Positions 19,001-26,726 of a DNA stretch of 64,000 nucleotides are shown here, in pieces. The notes beneath the pieces were generated by a model, which saw only the letters and a list, made by a program, of their open reading frames with translations, did not search any database and had not been told where the DNA came from. The stretch comes from an uncultured Bacilli bacterium (lineage in GTDB: Bacteria > Bacillota_I > Bacilli_A > RF39 > UBA660), in contig CAJTKB010000002.1 in the NCBI GenBank assembly GCA_910576925.1, forward strand, positions 1 to 64,000. The letters are read 5' to 3'. Positions within the stretch are counted from its first letter, which is position 1, and each line of letters opens with the position of its first letter. A program made the translations under genes and the position numbers.

Positions 19001-20495
19001 TAGCATTTTCTTCATTATCTTTATCTTCTAACATTTCATTAGTAATATTAGTAACATCAGTAATTGTCTGCTTTAACGGATTAGGTGGTTTAATTAATTC
19101 ATCATATTTTTCAATTATTTCCCCATTATGTATTTTAACAGCACCTATTTCTATAATAGAATCAGCTCCACCAGCATTAAATCCAGTAGTCTCAAAATCA
19201 AAAACTACATATGTCTGTTCTAATAAATTCTTATTATTAGGCCTAATTACAATATCAACAGTATCATCAATCAAAGTTAATTCTGTTCCGTATATAACCT
19301 TGAATGGTTCTTCTCCATCTTTTAATTTCTTATTATGACCTTTAACAAGATTAAAAACATGAGGAAAAGACTGACAACCATTATGATCTGTTATTGCAAT
19401 ACCCTTGTGTCCCCATTTAATAGCCTGTTTTACCAATTCCTCTTCATCAGCCACACCATCCATTTGACTCATTTTAGTATGAGTATGCAATTCTACTCTT
19501 TTTATAGGACTAGTATCAACAATTTCCTCCTCCTCATCATGCTCTACTGCCATTATATCTCTCGCATTAAGCACAAGTTCTCTACTAAAAGAATCATCTT
19601 TAGTAGCACCTCTAATCTTTAGCCATTTACCACTTTTTAACTCTTTACAAAGTCTAATATATTCATCATTATCTCTTACAAATACCTTACAATAAATACT
19701 ATCTGTATAATCAGTAACTTTTAAAGTAATAATCTTAAAATCACTTTTACTAGATTCAAAATACTCTACTCCAAATATTTGAGCCTCTACTACTATATTA
19801 TTATCAACTCCTAAAATTGTTTTAATTTTTATAGGTTCATCTTTAATAGCAAAGCCTATAATACTATTAGGATCAGTCTCTTTTTTTCTATACTTTTGTT
19901 TATCCTTAGAAACATCATTATTAACTTGTTGAGTATTAGAATTACTTTCTTTTGAAGAAGAATTTTTCTTAATATTATTTATACTCTCTTTTAAATTTTC
20001 CTCTATTTTTTCTTTAATAGAATTCTCCTTTTTTAATATAACAGAAATATCTTTTCTAAATCCTAATCTATAAAACTCGCTTTTTATAACTTCCAAAGCC
20101 TGATTAAGTTTTAATTCCTCTACATTATTATCAGCAACTAAAGTGAAATTATCATTTTTTATCTCTAAAGACTCTAAATAAATATTTGGTACAGTTAAAA
20201 TATCTTTCGCTTTTTTTAATACAAAAGGATATAACTCTTTAAATCCTTCAATCTCCATATTTTCAATTTCAAAAGATATTGTAATATTATCAATATCATC
20301 AGAAAAATTATACTTTTTTTCTTCCAATTCTTCCAAAGCCTCAATACAAATAGGCTTATCTTTTTCTATAAATATTTGACAATCTCTTCTTTTATTAAAT
20401 AATTTTATTTTTATTAACCTACAGTCCTCTAGTAAATTATAATGGTCTCTAGTAAAATCAATTCTTTCTAATAATAGTCCCATTTTCTCATCCAT
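16077..20495 (-). CDS. polC: DNA polymerase III PolC-type alpha subunit
   Basis: About 1472 residues, the essential Gram-positive replicase. In order: a N-terminal domain; an OB fold (about residues 210-330); a PHP domain starting VELHTHTKMSQMDG; a DEDD 3'-5' exonuclease inserted in the PHP (VVFDFETTGF and HNAKFDVSF, then HHRGDYDAEG); a four-Cys zinc motif (CYNCKYSEF...CPKCGEKLG); the catalytic core with PDIDLNFSGD and KLDILGHDDPTVL; and C-terminal helices. Length and order match PolC rather than DnaE. The ATG at 20495 follows a GGGAGG ribosome site; an in-frame upstream start at 20519 overlaps the preceding gene. Confidence 0.97.
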   Translation of the reverse strand: MDEKMGLLLERIDFTRDHYNLLEDCRLIKIKLFNKRRDCQIFIEKDKPICIEALEELEEKKYNFSDDIDNITISFEIENMEIEGFKELYPFVLKKAKDILTVPNIYLESLEIKNDNFTLVADNNVEELKLNQALEVIKSEFYRLGFRKDISVILKKENSIKEKIEENLKESINNIKKNSSSKESNSNTQQVNNDVSKDKQKYRKKETDPNSIIGFAIKDEPIKIKTILGVDNNIVVEAQIFGVEYFESSKSDFKIITLKVTDYTDSIYCKVFVRDNDEYIRLCKELKSGKWLKIRGATKDDSFSRELVLNARDIMAVEHDEEEEIVDTSPIKRVELHTHTKMSQMDGVADEEELVKQAIKWGHKGIAITDHNGCQSFPHVFNLVKGHNKKLKDGEEPFKVIYGTELTLIDDTVDIVIRPNNKNLLEQTYVVFDFETTGFNAGGADSIIEIGAVKIHNGEIIEKYDELIKPPNPLKQTITDVTNITNEMLEDKDNEENAIKRFIEWFGDLPMVAHNAKFDVSFLEMCYRKYNLGEYTNPVIDTLELSRTLDNNYSRHSLSAIIKRYDVPWDEDCHHRGDYDAEGTALVFHKMLKKLDNRNIERMDQLDTLVSKDEIHKYGKSYHINILALNKIGLKNMFRLISLANTKYLYKTPRILRSEIEKNRNGILIGSGCYESEVFREARSKSEEELTNIIRFYDYVEVQPLECYNHLIQSNDFTNEYELSEHLKKIIRTTEEAGKIIVATGDVHHIKRDDKIYREIIVNQKVPGGGRHPLARNGIKDIPSNHLRTTEEMLENFKFLDDSNLIKKLVIENSNKILDMAQDIEVIIDTGGIPFSPKIENCSEIVRNMVYDKAHSMYGNPLPQNIEDRIKSELKGIIGGGFDVIYLISQKLVKHSNDEGYLVGSRGSVGSSFVACMMGITEVNALPAHYLCYNCKYSEFNDENGVAYGKELASGYDLPDKICPKCGEKLGKEGQDMPFATFLGFNCDKVPDIDLNFSGDNQASAHAYTKVLFGEDNVYRAGTIGTVAEKTAFGYVRGWAEEHGIVDIRNAEVERLAIGCTGVKRTTGQHPGGIVVIPKYMDVFDFTPFQFPADEVTAEWRTTHFDYHAIDQDVLKLDILGHDDPTVLRMLQDLSGVDVTTIPMDDTKVFSLLSSPEALGVTEEQIMCPTGTLGLPELGTKFVIAMLQETKPKTFSELVKISGLSHGTDVWAGNASELIEKGIVPFKEVIGCRDDIMVSLMNWGMEPKIAFKIMEFVRKGKPSKDPATWQNWAQMMKEANIPDWYIESCHKIKYMFPKAHACAYVMSAIRIAWFKLYQPYNYYAAFFSIRVDDFDIEAMIKGEDAIRERLNDLQNKGFEATNKETNIIETLKIALEAVCRGIKFANIDLEKSEATKFIKKEDDEYTLIPPFSTIDGLGTTVAATIVKERKERNFISKEDVQTRGKVSQTLIAKMSDMGILADLPDSNQLSLF

Positions 20496-20511
20496 TATAA
20501 TTACCTCCCTG

Positions 20512-21372
20512 TTATCCAATCTCTTCTATTTTTATATTAATAGTATTATCCTCTTCCTCATAATTATCATTTTCATCTTCAAAAAAATGCTCATCACAAT
20601 ATTTAATAAATATATATAAGTTTTTCTTATACAAATATCTATTATCATCTAGTTCTATTAAAATATTTTTATCTATGTTAATTCCATCTTTAGGTAGATA
20701 TGTATCTATTTCTTCTATTCTAACACCTAAGTACATTAAAAAACACAAATATATTTTTGTTTTCAATTTATTATCATTAAGAACATAACTACCACTACCA
20801 GTAACTCTTCTTTTAATTTCACATAAAAGAAAGTCAAGAACTATATCAATTATATTCTTATTATTTAACTCATCCTTAAAATATTCTAAAGATTCCTTTT
20901 TATATATATTATAAATTATATCAAAAATCGAATCTAAATCAGGTAGGTCTTTACCATAACAAATAACTTTACTCAAAAATTCTTCATACTCTACTACTTT
21001 CAATCTAGGATCAACTATTAAAACAAGATAATCATCTACTTCTAGTCTTGTAATATTTCTACATTCATTTAATATATTTGTTTTTTCTATATCAAAAATT
21101 CTATTTAGTGTAAATTTATATTTTGATGCGATTTTTAAACATTCTTTATATTCATTATCGTCCCTCATAATATTATATACTGTATCATCATTTGGAATAT
21201 AGTTTGTAGGATCCTTTAAAATATTTACTCTTTCCGTTTGTAATTCACCATATTGTCTCTTATAATTTAGCCATATTTTTTGTTTTTTCTCATTTAAAGC
21301 CTTGGATAAAGATTTTCTAAAAAGTAAATTCCACATTAATATATATTCATTTAAAACAAACTTCAAGTTCAT
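20512..21372 (-). CDS. Unrecognised hydrophilic protein upstream of polC
   Basis: 286 residues, predicted mainly alpha-helical, with an acidic C-terminal tail (EDENDNYEEEDN). No membrane segment or catalytic motif is recognisable. The ATG at 21372 follows AGGGTGG. The gene ends 16 bp before the polC start, so the two are probably co-transcribed. Function unknown. Confidence 0.6.
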   Translation of the reverse strand: MNLKFVLNEYILMWNLLFRKSLSKALNEKKQKIWLNYKRQYGELQTERVNILKDPTNYIPNDDTVYNIMRDDNEYKECLKIASKYKFTLNRIFDIEKTNILNECRNITRLEVDDYLVLIVDPRLKVVEYEEFLSKVICYGKDLPDLDSIFDIIYNIYKKESLEYFKDELNNKNIIDIVLDFLLCEIKRRVTGSGSYVLNDNKLKTKIYLCFLMYLGVRIEEIDTYLPKDGINIDKNILIELDDNRYLYKKNLYIFIKYCDEHFFEDENDNYEEEDNTINIKIEEIG

Positions 21373-21431
21373 AACAACCACCCTAACTAATCTAATAATA
21401 AACAATTAAAATTTAAAAGTAAAGCTCTTTT

Positions 21432-22271
21432 CTAAAAACTTTGAACTAAAAAATATACAAGAACTCCAACTAGTGCTATTAAAAGTATTAATAAAAGAAT
21501 TTTAAATATAGCAGGAACTTTCTTTTCTTCTTCAAAACTTGTATCAATATCAAAGTCTTTATCCGATAAATCCATAGATCTTGTATAAAAAGATTGATCC
21601 ATATCCTTTAAAATTGACTTTTCTGGAGTATCTGGTTGATAACTATCCTTCTTATCTTGTACTTTATCTAAGAAATCTTTATCAATCACTTCGATATTAG
21701 TATCACTTTTTTGGCTTTCTATCGCATCCTCTTTATCTGTAGCCATCAAATCACTAAGTAAGTTAACAGAAGTTGCCTGATCTATTTCTCCTTTTAATGT
21801 TTTAGAAGTAATTGTATTAATTAATTCTTTTACAGAATCCTTATCTGGTACAATTTCTTTATTCTTTATCTTTTTATATTTTTCTATTTCTTCTTTTGTT
21901 AAAAAGTAATCTTCAAAAGATGCTTTCTTTTTGTTTTCATTCTTAGGAGGAAGACTTCTCTTAGCTTCTTCAATCGCTGTATTAATATCATATATTCTGT
22001 TTCCTCTTTCTTGATATAAGTAATTAAAATCATCTAGTTCTTTTCTTACAGGTCTATACTCTACAAAATCTGCATAATCCTTTGTCCTCTGATAACTCTC
22101 TCTAGTATTAACCTTTCTAGATTTTAACTCTACAGCATTACTATTTCTAACATCAGTAATTGTAGTATATCTAGCATTATTATCAAGGGAAGTATAAAGT
22201 TCTTCATTTTTAGAACTTCTAGTAGCACCAGTATCACTAATTGATCTATACCTATCCATTCTACTTCCCAT
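21432..22271 (-). CDS. Tail-anchored protein with a long charged cytoplasmic region
   Basis: 279 residues: a long polar, partly disordered region rich in Ser, Lys and Asp, then a basic-flanked C-terminal hydrophobic helix (about 20 residues of Leu/Ile/Val/Phe) that would anchor it in the membrane. The ATG at 22271 has an AAGGTG site 7 nt upstream. The N-terminal part contains repeated Tyr-Arg and Arg-Ser motifs. It lies 59 bp upstream of the preceding unknown gene on the same strand. No family recognised. Confidence 0.6.
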   Translation of the reverse strand: MGSRMDRYRSISDTGATRSSKNEELYTSLDNNARYTTITDVRNSNAVELKSRKVNTRESYQRTKDYADFVEYRPVRKELDDFNYLYQERGNRIYDINTAIEEAKRSLPPKNENKKKASFEDYFLTKEEIEKYKKIKNKEIVPDKDSVKELINTITSKTLKGEIDQATSVNLLSDLMATDKEDAIESQKSDTNIEVIDKDFLDKVQDKKDSYQPDTPEKSILKDMDQSFYTRSMDLSDKDFDIDTSFEEEKKVPAIFKILLLILLIALVGVLVYFLVQSF

Positions 22272-22343
22272 ACAACTCACCTTCCTATATACTTATAAAA
22301 TAATTTTACCATACATATTTATTAATTAGAAGTATAAATTTTC

Positions 22344-22372
22344 TTTACGACATAGTTTTTTTCTGATAAAAT
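22344..22372 (+). promoter_or_regulatory. Promoter of the ferredoxin gene
   Basis: TTTACG (22344-22349), a 17-nt spacer, TAAAAT (22367-22372) with an upstream TG giving an extended -10. Confidence 0.65.
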
Positions 22373-22394
22373 TTAATGGAAGGGAGAATTAATT

Positions 22395-22613
22395 ATGAAA
22401 ATAAAAGTAAATGAAGAAGCTTGTATTAGTTGTGGTGCTTGTGAAGCCATTTGTCCAGAAATTTTTGAATTAAATGATGAAAGAATTTCTACTTGTAAAA
22501 AAAATGATATTACAAAAGAAAATGATGAAATAAAAGATAATGTAAGAGAAGCTATGGAATCTTGTCCAACTGGAGCAATAGTAGAAGATAACACTGAAGA
22601 TGAAAACAAATAA
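22395..22613 (+). CDS. Small ferredoxin
   Basis: A 72-residue electron carrier. One cluster motif, CISCGACEAICP, is followed later by a lone Cys in SCPTGAI. This CxxCxxxC...CP arrangement is that of single [4Fe-4S] ferredoxins of the Bacillus Fer type. The acidic C-terminus (EDNTEDENK) is typical. It is the only plus-strand protein gene in the host part left of the prophage and has its own promoter and terminator. Confidence 0.9.
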   Translation: MKIKVNEEACISCGACEAICPEIFELNDERISTCKKNDITKENDEIKDNVREAMESCPTGAIVEDNTEDENK

Positions 22614-22641
22614 AAATACTATCAAATTGTAGTATTTTTTT
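22613..22641 (+). terminator. Terminator of the ferredoxin gene
   Basis: A 9-bp stem (AAAATACTA 22613-22621 with TAGTATTTT 22630-22638) followed by T. The stem begins at the stop codon. Confidence 0.8.
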
Positions 22642-22664
22642 ATTACATAATATTTATAAAAGGA

Positions 22665-23402
22665 TTAATTATGTAAATTAGGATTTTCATCTTTTTTATG
22701 GTAAGAATATAGTCTCTTAACTTCTTTTAAATTAAGCTTTCTATATTCTCCACTTTTTAGATTTTTAACATCTAAAAAAGCAAAATATTCCCTTTTTAGT
22801 TTTATAACTGAATGCCCTAAAGCTTTAAAAATATTCTTAACCTCATGATTATGACCTTCTTTCAAGATCAAAGAAACATAACTAACATTACTACTAAGAT
22901 CATATTTCTTAACTTTAATATATTGAGGATAACATTTAATACCATCTATTACAATACCACCTTTTAAAGATGAAATTTCTTCTTTTGTAATCAAACCTTC
23001 AATTTTTGCATAATAACATCTTTCTATCTCATTTCTTGGATGCATTAAGATATTAGCAAGTTCTCCATCATTTGTAAGAATTATCGCTCCTGTAGTATCA
23101 TAATCAAGTCTTCCTACTGGATATATTCTTTTATCAGTATCTATTAAATCAACTACTGTCTTTCTATTTTTATCATCAACTACACTTGAAACCACACCTC
23201 TTGGTTTATTTAATAAAAAATATACTTTTTCTTCTTTTGTTATACTTTTTCCATCTACAATAATATTATCACTATACTTTGCTTTACTACCAAGTATAGC
23301 TACTTTACCATTAATTGTAACTAAACCTTTCTTTATTAATTCTTCAGCACATCTTCTAGAACAAACACCTGAATTTGCTATAATTTTTTGTACTCTCTCC
23401 AT
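22665..23402 (-). CDS. rluB: RluB/RsuA-family pseudouridine synthase
   Basis: 245 residues. An N-terminal S4 RNA-binding domain (ERVQKIIANSGVCSRRCAEELI) is followed by the catalytic domain with GRLDYDTTGAIILTNDGEL, which holds the catalytic Asp, and a C-terminal EGHNHEVKNIFKALGH motif. This family isomerises a specific uridine in 23S (RluB, RluE, RluF) or 16S (RsuA) rRNA. Members with this length and motif in Firmicutes are usually called RluB. It lies just left of the prophage on the opposite strand to the split gene. Confidence 0.9.
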   Translation of the reverse strand: MERVQKIIANSGVCSRRCAEELIKKGLVTINGKVAILGSKAKYSDNIIVDGKSITKEEKVYFLLNKPRGVVSSVVDDKNRKTVVDLIDTDKRIYPVGRLDYDTTGAIILTNDGELANILMHPRNEIERCYYAKIEGLITKEEISSLKGGIVIDGIKCYPQYIKVKKYDLSSNVSYVSLILKEGHNHEVKNIFKALGHSVIKLKREYFAFLDVKNLKSGEYRKLNLKEVKRLYSYHKKDENPNLHN

Positions 23403-23496
23403 CTAAATCACCAACCAGCTATATTATATCAAACTTAAAAATATTTTTCTATCACAAATTAAATTTAAACATAAAATACTATGAGGAGGTAAAGTT

Positions 23497-23679
23497 ATGT
23501 ATAGAACATCTTATAACCCATATAATCAAAATACTATGTATAGAAGTTCCACCACTACAACTACTGCTAATCAAGGTGGATATTATGATGAAAGAGGTTT
23601 TTGGGTGCCTTTTGTAGTTGGTGGTAAGATACAGTTAGTATCTACCAATATTAAAATGTTAAATAGTTTGTATGTATAA
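23497..23679 (+). pseudogene. 5' part of a small host gene split by the prophage
   Basis: A GAGGAGG ribosome site precedes the ATG at 23497. Codons 1-43 are host sequence: a Tyr/Asn/Thr-rich start, then GGYYDERGFWVPFVVGG. Beyond the attL core the frame runs into phage DNA for 17 further codons and stops at 23679. The missing 49 codons are at 63160-63309, next to attR. The intact protein would be 92 residues with a glycine-zipper-like hydrophobic middle and a Gly/Pro/Asn-rich tail. Its function is not known; small glycine-rich envelope or coat proteins look like this. Confidence 0.8.
23602..23639 (+). other. attL, left prophage junction
   Basis: The proposed 2-bp crossover core is GG at 23620-23621. 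Host sequence lies to the left. The phage arm at 23622-23639 is the right half of attP: it matches the reverse complement of the arm at 63136-63153 in 16 of 18 positions. Confidence 0.75.
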
Positions 23680-23703
23680 TATTTACAAGCATTTTTACTT
23701 TTT

Positions 23704-23919
23704 CTATACATTAATATTATCTGTACATTCAAAGTAAAGATCTGGTAGTCTTATTCCTGTATATTCTTCAAATAGTTTTGGGCTAATGTAATAACTATAT
23801 TTGCCACCTGGATTTTGAATGGCTGTTCCAAAAGGTAACAATCTTCTTTGTAGTCCTATTCTTATAAATTACTCTGTTTTTTTCATAAGCTTAGCTGCTT
23901 TTTTTACACTTAATTTCAT
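23704..23919 (-). pseudogene. Excisionase-like HTH protein interrupted by an in-frame TAA
   Basis: A GGAGGTGAG ribosome site precedes the ATG at 23919. The frame reads MKLSVKKAAKLMKKTE, stop, then FIRIGLQRRLLPFGTAIQNP and continues for 55 codons to a TAG at 23704. Small excisionase/HTH proteins of Firmicutes phages have exactly this layout, with a Gln at the stopped position (QFVRIGLQ...LPFGTAV). A single change of CAA to TAA at 23871-23869 would explain it. The rest of the frame is intact, so the change looks recent. The position beside attL fits a role in excision or regulation. Confidence 0.75.
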
Positions 23920-23972
23920 TATCTCACCTCCTACTCTACTTAAATAAGTTTTCTCTGAATAGATTTGAAATA

Positions 23973-24335
23973 CTAAACTGTGATCTTATAATCTTTTGTT
24001 TTCTTCTCTATTAGTCTTGCATAGTTTTTAGGAGATGTTAAAACATTTTGATAAGTAGATATTTTTCTTATCTCTTCTAAAAATTCAATTTCTTTATCTG
24101 ATACATATAATACCCTTTTATCTGATTTTATTATATTATCAGTACCTAAAATATAATTGATATCAACTTCAAAATAGTTAGCTATTTTTATAAGTACTTC
24201 CAATGGTATTGCTCTTTCTTCTTTTTCATAATGAGAAAGAGAAGTTTTACCTATATTTAATACTTTTGCTAATTCTCTTTGCGTTAAATTATTCTTCTTC
24301 CTTAATTCTCTTATTCTTTGCCCTATTACTGCCAT
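23973..24335 (-). CDS. XRE-family transcriptional regulator
   Basis: About 120 residues. The N-terminal HTH_3 domain (IGQRIRELRKKNNLTQRELAKVLNIGKTSLSHYEKEERAIP) has the recognition helix at about residues 28-36. The C-terminal part (EIEFLEEIRKI...) is a short tail without a peptidase motif. The start is set at MAVIGQRI (ATG 24335) because the HTH normally begins there and an AAAGGT site precedes it. It lies upstream of the broken Xis-like gene on the same strand and may control it. Confidence 0.82.
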   Translation of the reverse strand: MAVIGQRIRELRKKNNLTQRELAKVLNIGKTSLSHYEKEERAIPLEVLIKIANYFEVDINYILGTDNIIKSDKRVLYVSDKEIEFLEEIRKISTYQNVLTSPKNYARLIEKKTKDYKITV

Positions 24336-24425
24336 ATAATACCTTTTACCTTTCAATAGCATTATAATAGGTAACAATTTGGAGATTTTATAATCCACGA
24401 ATTGGAGAAAATATTTTTTTCAAAC

Positions 24426-24462
24426 AAAAAACACTATCATCAAATTGATAATAGTGTTTTTT
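24426..24462 (-). terminator. Terminator of the Panacea/toxin operon
   Basis: An almost perfect 18-bp inverted repeat (one G-U) with A and T runs at both ends, 7 bp past the toxin stop. It separates that operon from the XRE gene and could work in both directions. Confidence 0.8.
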
Positions 24463-24468
24463 CTTTCA

Positions 24469-24840
24469 TTAACAAGTATTATGATTATTGTCAAACCATA
24501 TAATATAAAAATGCTCATTATCTCTATATCCAATAATTCTAAATTTTTCTGACAATCTCATAGATTGAATTGTAACATCCTTCGATATATTATCTGGTAT
24601 CCTCATATTGTGCAAAACCTCATATCTCATTCCACGGTCTTTTTTTATGTCTTTCCATTCTAATTTTTCAACTTTTTTAGCAAACTTTATAAATTCTTTT
24701 AATTCATTTGTATTTAAGTTATATATAGGATACTTATCATCACACATAGAAAACTTTAATGTACAGGTATTATTATCAGTACTACTATTATTTAACTTAT
24801 ATTTCGGTTGTTGTTTTTTTACCTTGAAACTATTCTTCAT
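24469..24840 (-). CDS. Probable toxin paired with a Panacea antitoxin, RelE-like
   Basis: 123 residues. The C-terminal half reads IQSMRLSEKFRIIGYRDNEH then FYIIWFDNNHNTC, resembling the last strands of RelE/HigB-fold mRNA interferase toxins (R-S-x-R-x-S-x-K-x-R and WFDxNH). The N-terminus is basic and polar. It overlaps the end of the Panacea gene by 11 bp, the standard coupling in type II modules, and a terminator follows directly. Panacea antitoxins pair with many toxin folds, so the pairing is more certain than the fold. The catalytic residues cannot be assigned by eye. Confidence 0.65.
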   Translation of the reverse strand: MKNSFKVKKQQPKYKLNNSSTDNNTCTLKFSMCDDKYPIYNLNTNELKEFIKFAKKVEKLEWKDIKKDRGMRYEVLHNMRIPDNISKDVTIQSMRLSEKFRIIGYRDNEHFYIIWFDNNHNTC

Positions 24841-25306
24841 TTAATTTTAATTTAAAAAAATCTCTCATACTTTTTTTAGAAATAATTTTAGTACACATTT
24901 CTCCAGGTTGAAAGCCATTTCTAGCCTCGATCCAAGGCTTCTCTTGGTGTGTCATATTTTCTAAGTATTTGCCATCATAAATACCAAATGTTTCCCAAAT
25001 TGAATATAAAAAATCAACTAATTCATTGTCGAATAATGGAATTTCATCTTTTGTAGGACTATCAATTACATTAAATCCATACTTTTTATATTTATCATAA
25101 ATTTCTGGATTAGCTGGTCCGTGTGCCCAAGCTTGAAAATCTTCATTAAATAATTCTTTTCCATTAATTGCCAAATAATATCCTTGAGCATAGTATAGTA
25201 TTTTTTGCAATTTTAATGGAGTTATAGTACTCCCTGAATCCCTATCAACAATATTTAGAAAAAAATTAGCTACACTAAAAACGTCAATTTTGTCTCCTTT
25301 TTTCAT
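24830..25306 (-). CDS. Panacea-domain (SocA-like, DUF4065) antitoxin
   Basis: 158 residues. Hallmarks of the Panacea domain are clear: SVANFFLNI, ITPLKLQKILYYAQGYYLAI, LFNEDFQAWAHGPANPEIYD and a C-terminal GKYLENMTHQEKPW. This domain neutralises many unrelated toxins in PanAT modules and is common in prophages. The ATG at 25306 follows an AGGGAGTG site; the open frame extends 33 codons further upstream but without a ribosome site and across the palindrome. It is first in the operon, with a promoter and a 20-bp palindrome just upstream. Confidence 0.9.
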   Translation of the reverse strand: MKKGDKIDVFSVANFFLNIVDRDSGSTITPLKLQKILYYAQGYYLAINGKELFNEDFQAWAHGPANPEIYDKYKKYGFNVIDSPTKDEIPLFDNELVDFLYSIWETFGIYDGKYLENMTHQEKPWIEARNGFQPGEMCTKIISKKSMRDFFKLKLNEE

Positions 25307-25335
25307 CTTAAACACTCCCTTAAATATATATCTTC

Positions 25336-25355
25336 CTATTCTATTAATAGAATAG
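25336..25355. promoter_or_regulatory. 20-bp perfect palindrome, likely operator of the toxin-antitoxin operon
   Basis: CTATTCTATTAATAGAATAG equals its own reverse complement. It lies between the -10 box and the Panacea start codon, where a bound repressor would block transcription. Autoregulation by the antitoxin or the complex is inferred. Confidence 0.7.
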
Positions 25356-25373
25356 CACATTTTTTTGAAAATT

Positions 25374-25401
25374 AATATACCATTTTTAAACATAATGTCA
25401 A
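25374..25401 (-). promoter_or_regulatory. Promoter of the Panacea/toxin operon
   Basis: Minus strand: perfect TTGACA (25401-25396), 16-nt spacer, TATATT (25379-25374). Confidence 0.75.
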
Positions 25402-25511
25402 GCACCTCTTTTATTTTTTATTAATATTTCTTACTTTTTATATAAGTTGTCTATGCCTATTTTTCTATAAAATATATTATTTAGTATGCGCTATTATGTT
25501 AAATTCAAAAC

Positions 25512-25549
25512 AAAAAAGAGACTAATCACATAATGCGACTAGCCTCTTT
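25512..25549 (-). terminator. Terminator at the end of the phage late operon
   Basis: Stem AAAGAGGCTAGTCGCA against TGATTAGTCTCTTT with G-U pairs, then a U tract on the minus strand, right after the lysin stop codon at 25552. Confidence 0.8.
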
Positions 25550-25551
25550 GA

Positions 25552-26436
25552 TTAATTATTACTTACTTCATATAAATAAGTTGAATATACCCAAACATCA
25601 CGTCCAGCAATTTTTAATTTAGCTGAATTAGTTGGTATATCTATTTCTTGAACAGTATAGATATTATCATTTTTAACATAGCTTGTACCACCTGTTAAAA
25701 GCTGGTCGTTTGTAGGATTGCCATTTTTATCTACTTCTGTAAAATCACTTGTAGGTAACCAGTGATAATTCTTCACACGTTCATTATAATAATCATCATA
25801 ACTATTACCTGTAAGTTCGCAACAACCAAACAAATTACTTGATAATGGACTTTTTAATATATCAACTTTGAATATACCATTGAATTTAACTTTGCTACCT
25901 TTAACTAATATCTGGTCTGGTTCATTTGTAACTTGACTTACGCTATTGCCCATTTTGCTTCTAACCATATTTAAGAACCTTTCCCAGCCCATATCTAAAG
26001 TACGATGTGGGCAATATTTATTTGCATAATCTTGATGCTTAGTTACTTTATCTATACCCCAACCATATCTTTTAAGAATACCTGCAATTAGTTCTGCTGC
26101 GTTTTCTTCTGCTTTATTAAATCTATCTCCTCCAGATTTAGAATAACAAATTTCAATAGCTATACCTTCTCTATTGCCTTTGCCATTGCCATCACCAGAA
26201 TGCCAAGCATTTCTGTTTTCAGGTAAACCTTGTACTGCTTCTACATCATCTACTGCATAATGATATGATACTTGACTGCCACCTTGTGCCTGATTTTTAT
26301 TCATATATTTAATCTCTGCGTCTGCTGAGGCGTCATTTGCTGTATTATGCACTACTATTCTTGTTGGTCTCATAGAATACGGACTCTTCCAACTGTATAA
26401 ACTGGAACTCATTAAGTTTTGTCTTACTTTTACCAT
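25552..26436 (-). CDS. Endolysin: N-acetylmuramoyl-L-alanine amidase with a C-terminal wall-binding region
   Basis: 294 residues. The Amidase_2 (PGRP-type) domain covers about residues 15-160: RPTRIVVHNTANDASADAEI with the first zinc His, YHYAVDDVEAVQGLPENRNAWH, GIAIEICYS and KHQDYANKYCPHRT with the other zinc ligands. The C-terminal 120 residues resemble an SH3b-like targeting region. It cuts the amide bond between MurNAc and the stem peptide at lysis. It is the last gene of the late operon, 2 bp after the holin gene. Confidence 0.93.
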   Translation of the reverse strand: MVKVRQNLMSSSLYSWKSPYSMRPTRIVVHNTANDASADAEIKYMNKNQAQGGSQVSYHYAVDDVEAVQGLPENRNAWHSGDGNGKGNREGIAIEICYSKSGGDRFNKAEENAAELIAGILKRYGWGIDKVTKHQDYANKYCPHRTLDMGWERFLNMVRSKMGNSVSQVTNEPDQILVKGSKVKFNGIFKVDILKSPLSSNLFGCCELTGNSYDDYYNERVKNYHWLPTSDFTEVDKNGNPTNDQLLTGGTSYVKNDNIYTVQEIDIPTNSAKLKIAGRDVWVYSTYLYEVSNN

Positions 26437-26438
26437 AA

Positions 26439-26708
26439 TTATTCACTCTCCTTATTTATTAAATTTCTAAATGTTTCATATAATCCTGTACTAGCTAAAC
26501 CACTAAACAAGCCTGTTAAAATGACTTCTAAACTTATTTGATGAATATTTGATAAAACCGCTAATAATGTTCCTAAAATTCCCATAATTAAAGGAATAAA
26601 CCTATTTACTTTATTTGATGGTATTGCTTCTTTTATAATATAACCTACTCCCAAACAAATACCTAAAATTACTAAATTAATAAAACTTGTTAATTCATTT
26701 ATATTCAC
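26439..26708 (-). CDS. Phage holin
   Basis: 89 residues with two to three hydrophobic helices (about 10-28, 38-55 and 60-78) and a short charged C-terminus (FRNLINKESE). The pattern VILGICLGVGYIIKEA then NRFIPLIMGILGTLLAVL and a GLYETFRN ending matches Hol44-type holins of Gram-positive phages. It directly precedes the endolysin gene. Confidence 0.85.
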   Translation of the reverse strand: MNINELTSFINLVILGICLGVGYIIKEAIPSNKVNRFIPLIMGILGTLLAVLSNIHQISLEVILTGLFSGLASTGLYETFRNLINKESE

Positions 26709-26726
26709 AATTTATCATCTCTCTTT

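Noticed and set aside
23692..23960. Recoding of the TAA in the Xis-like gene as Gln (alternative code)
   Set aside because: All other genes use TAA as a stop, so a simple nonsense mutation is the better explanation.
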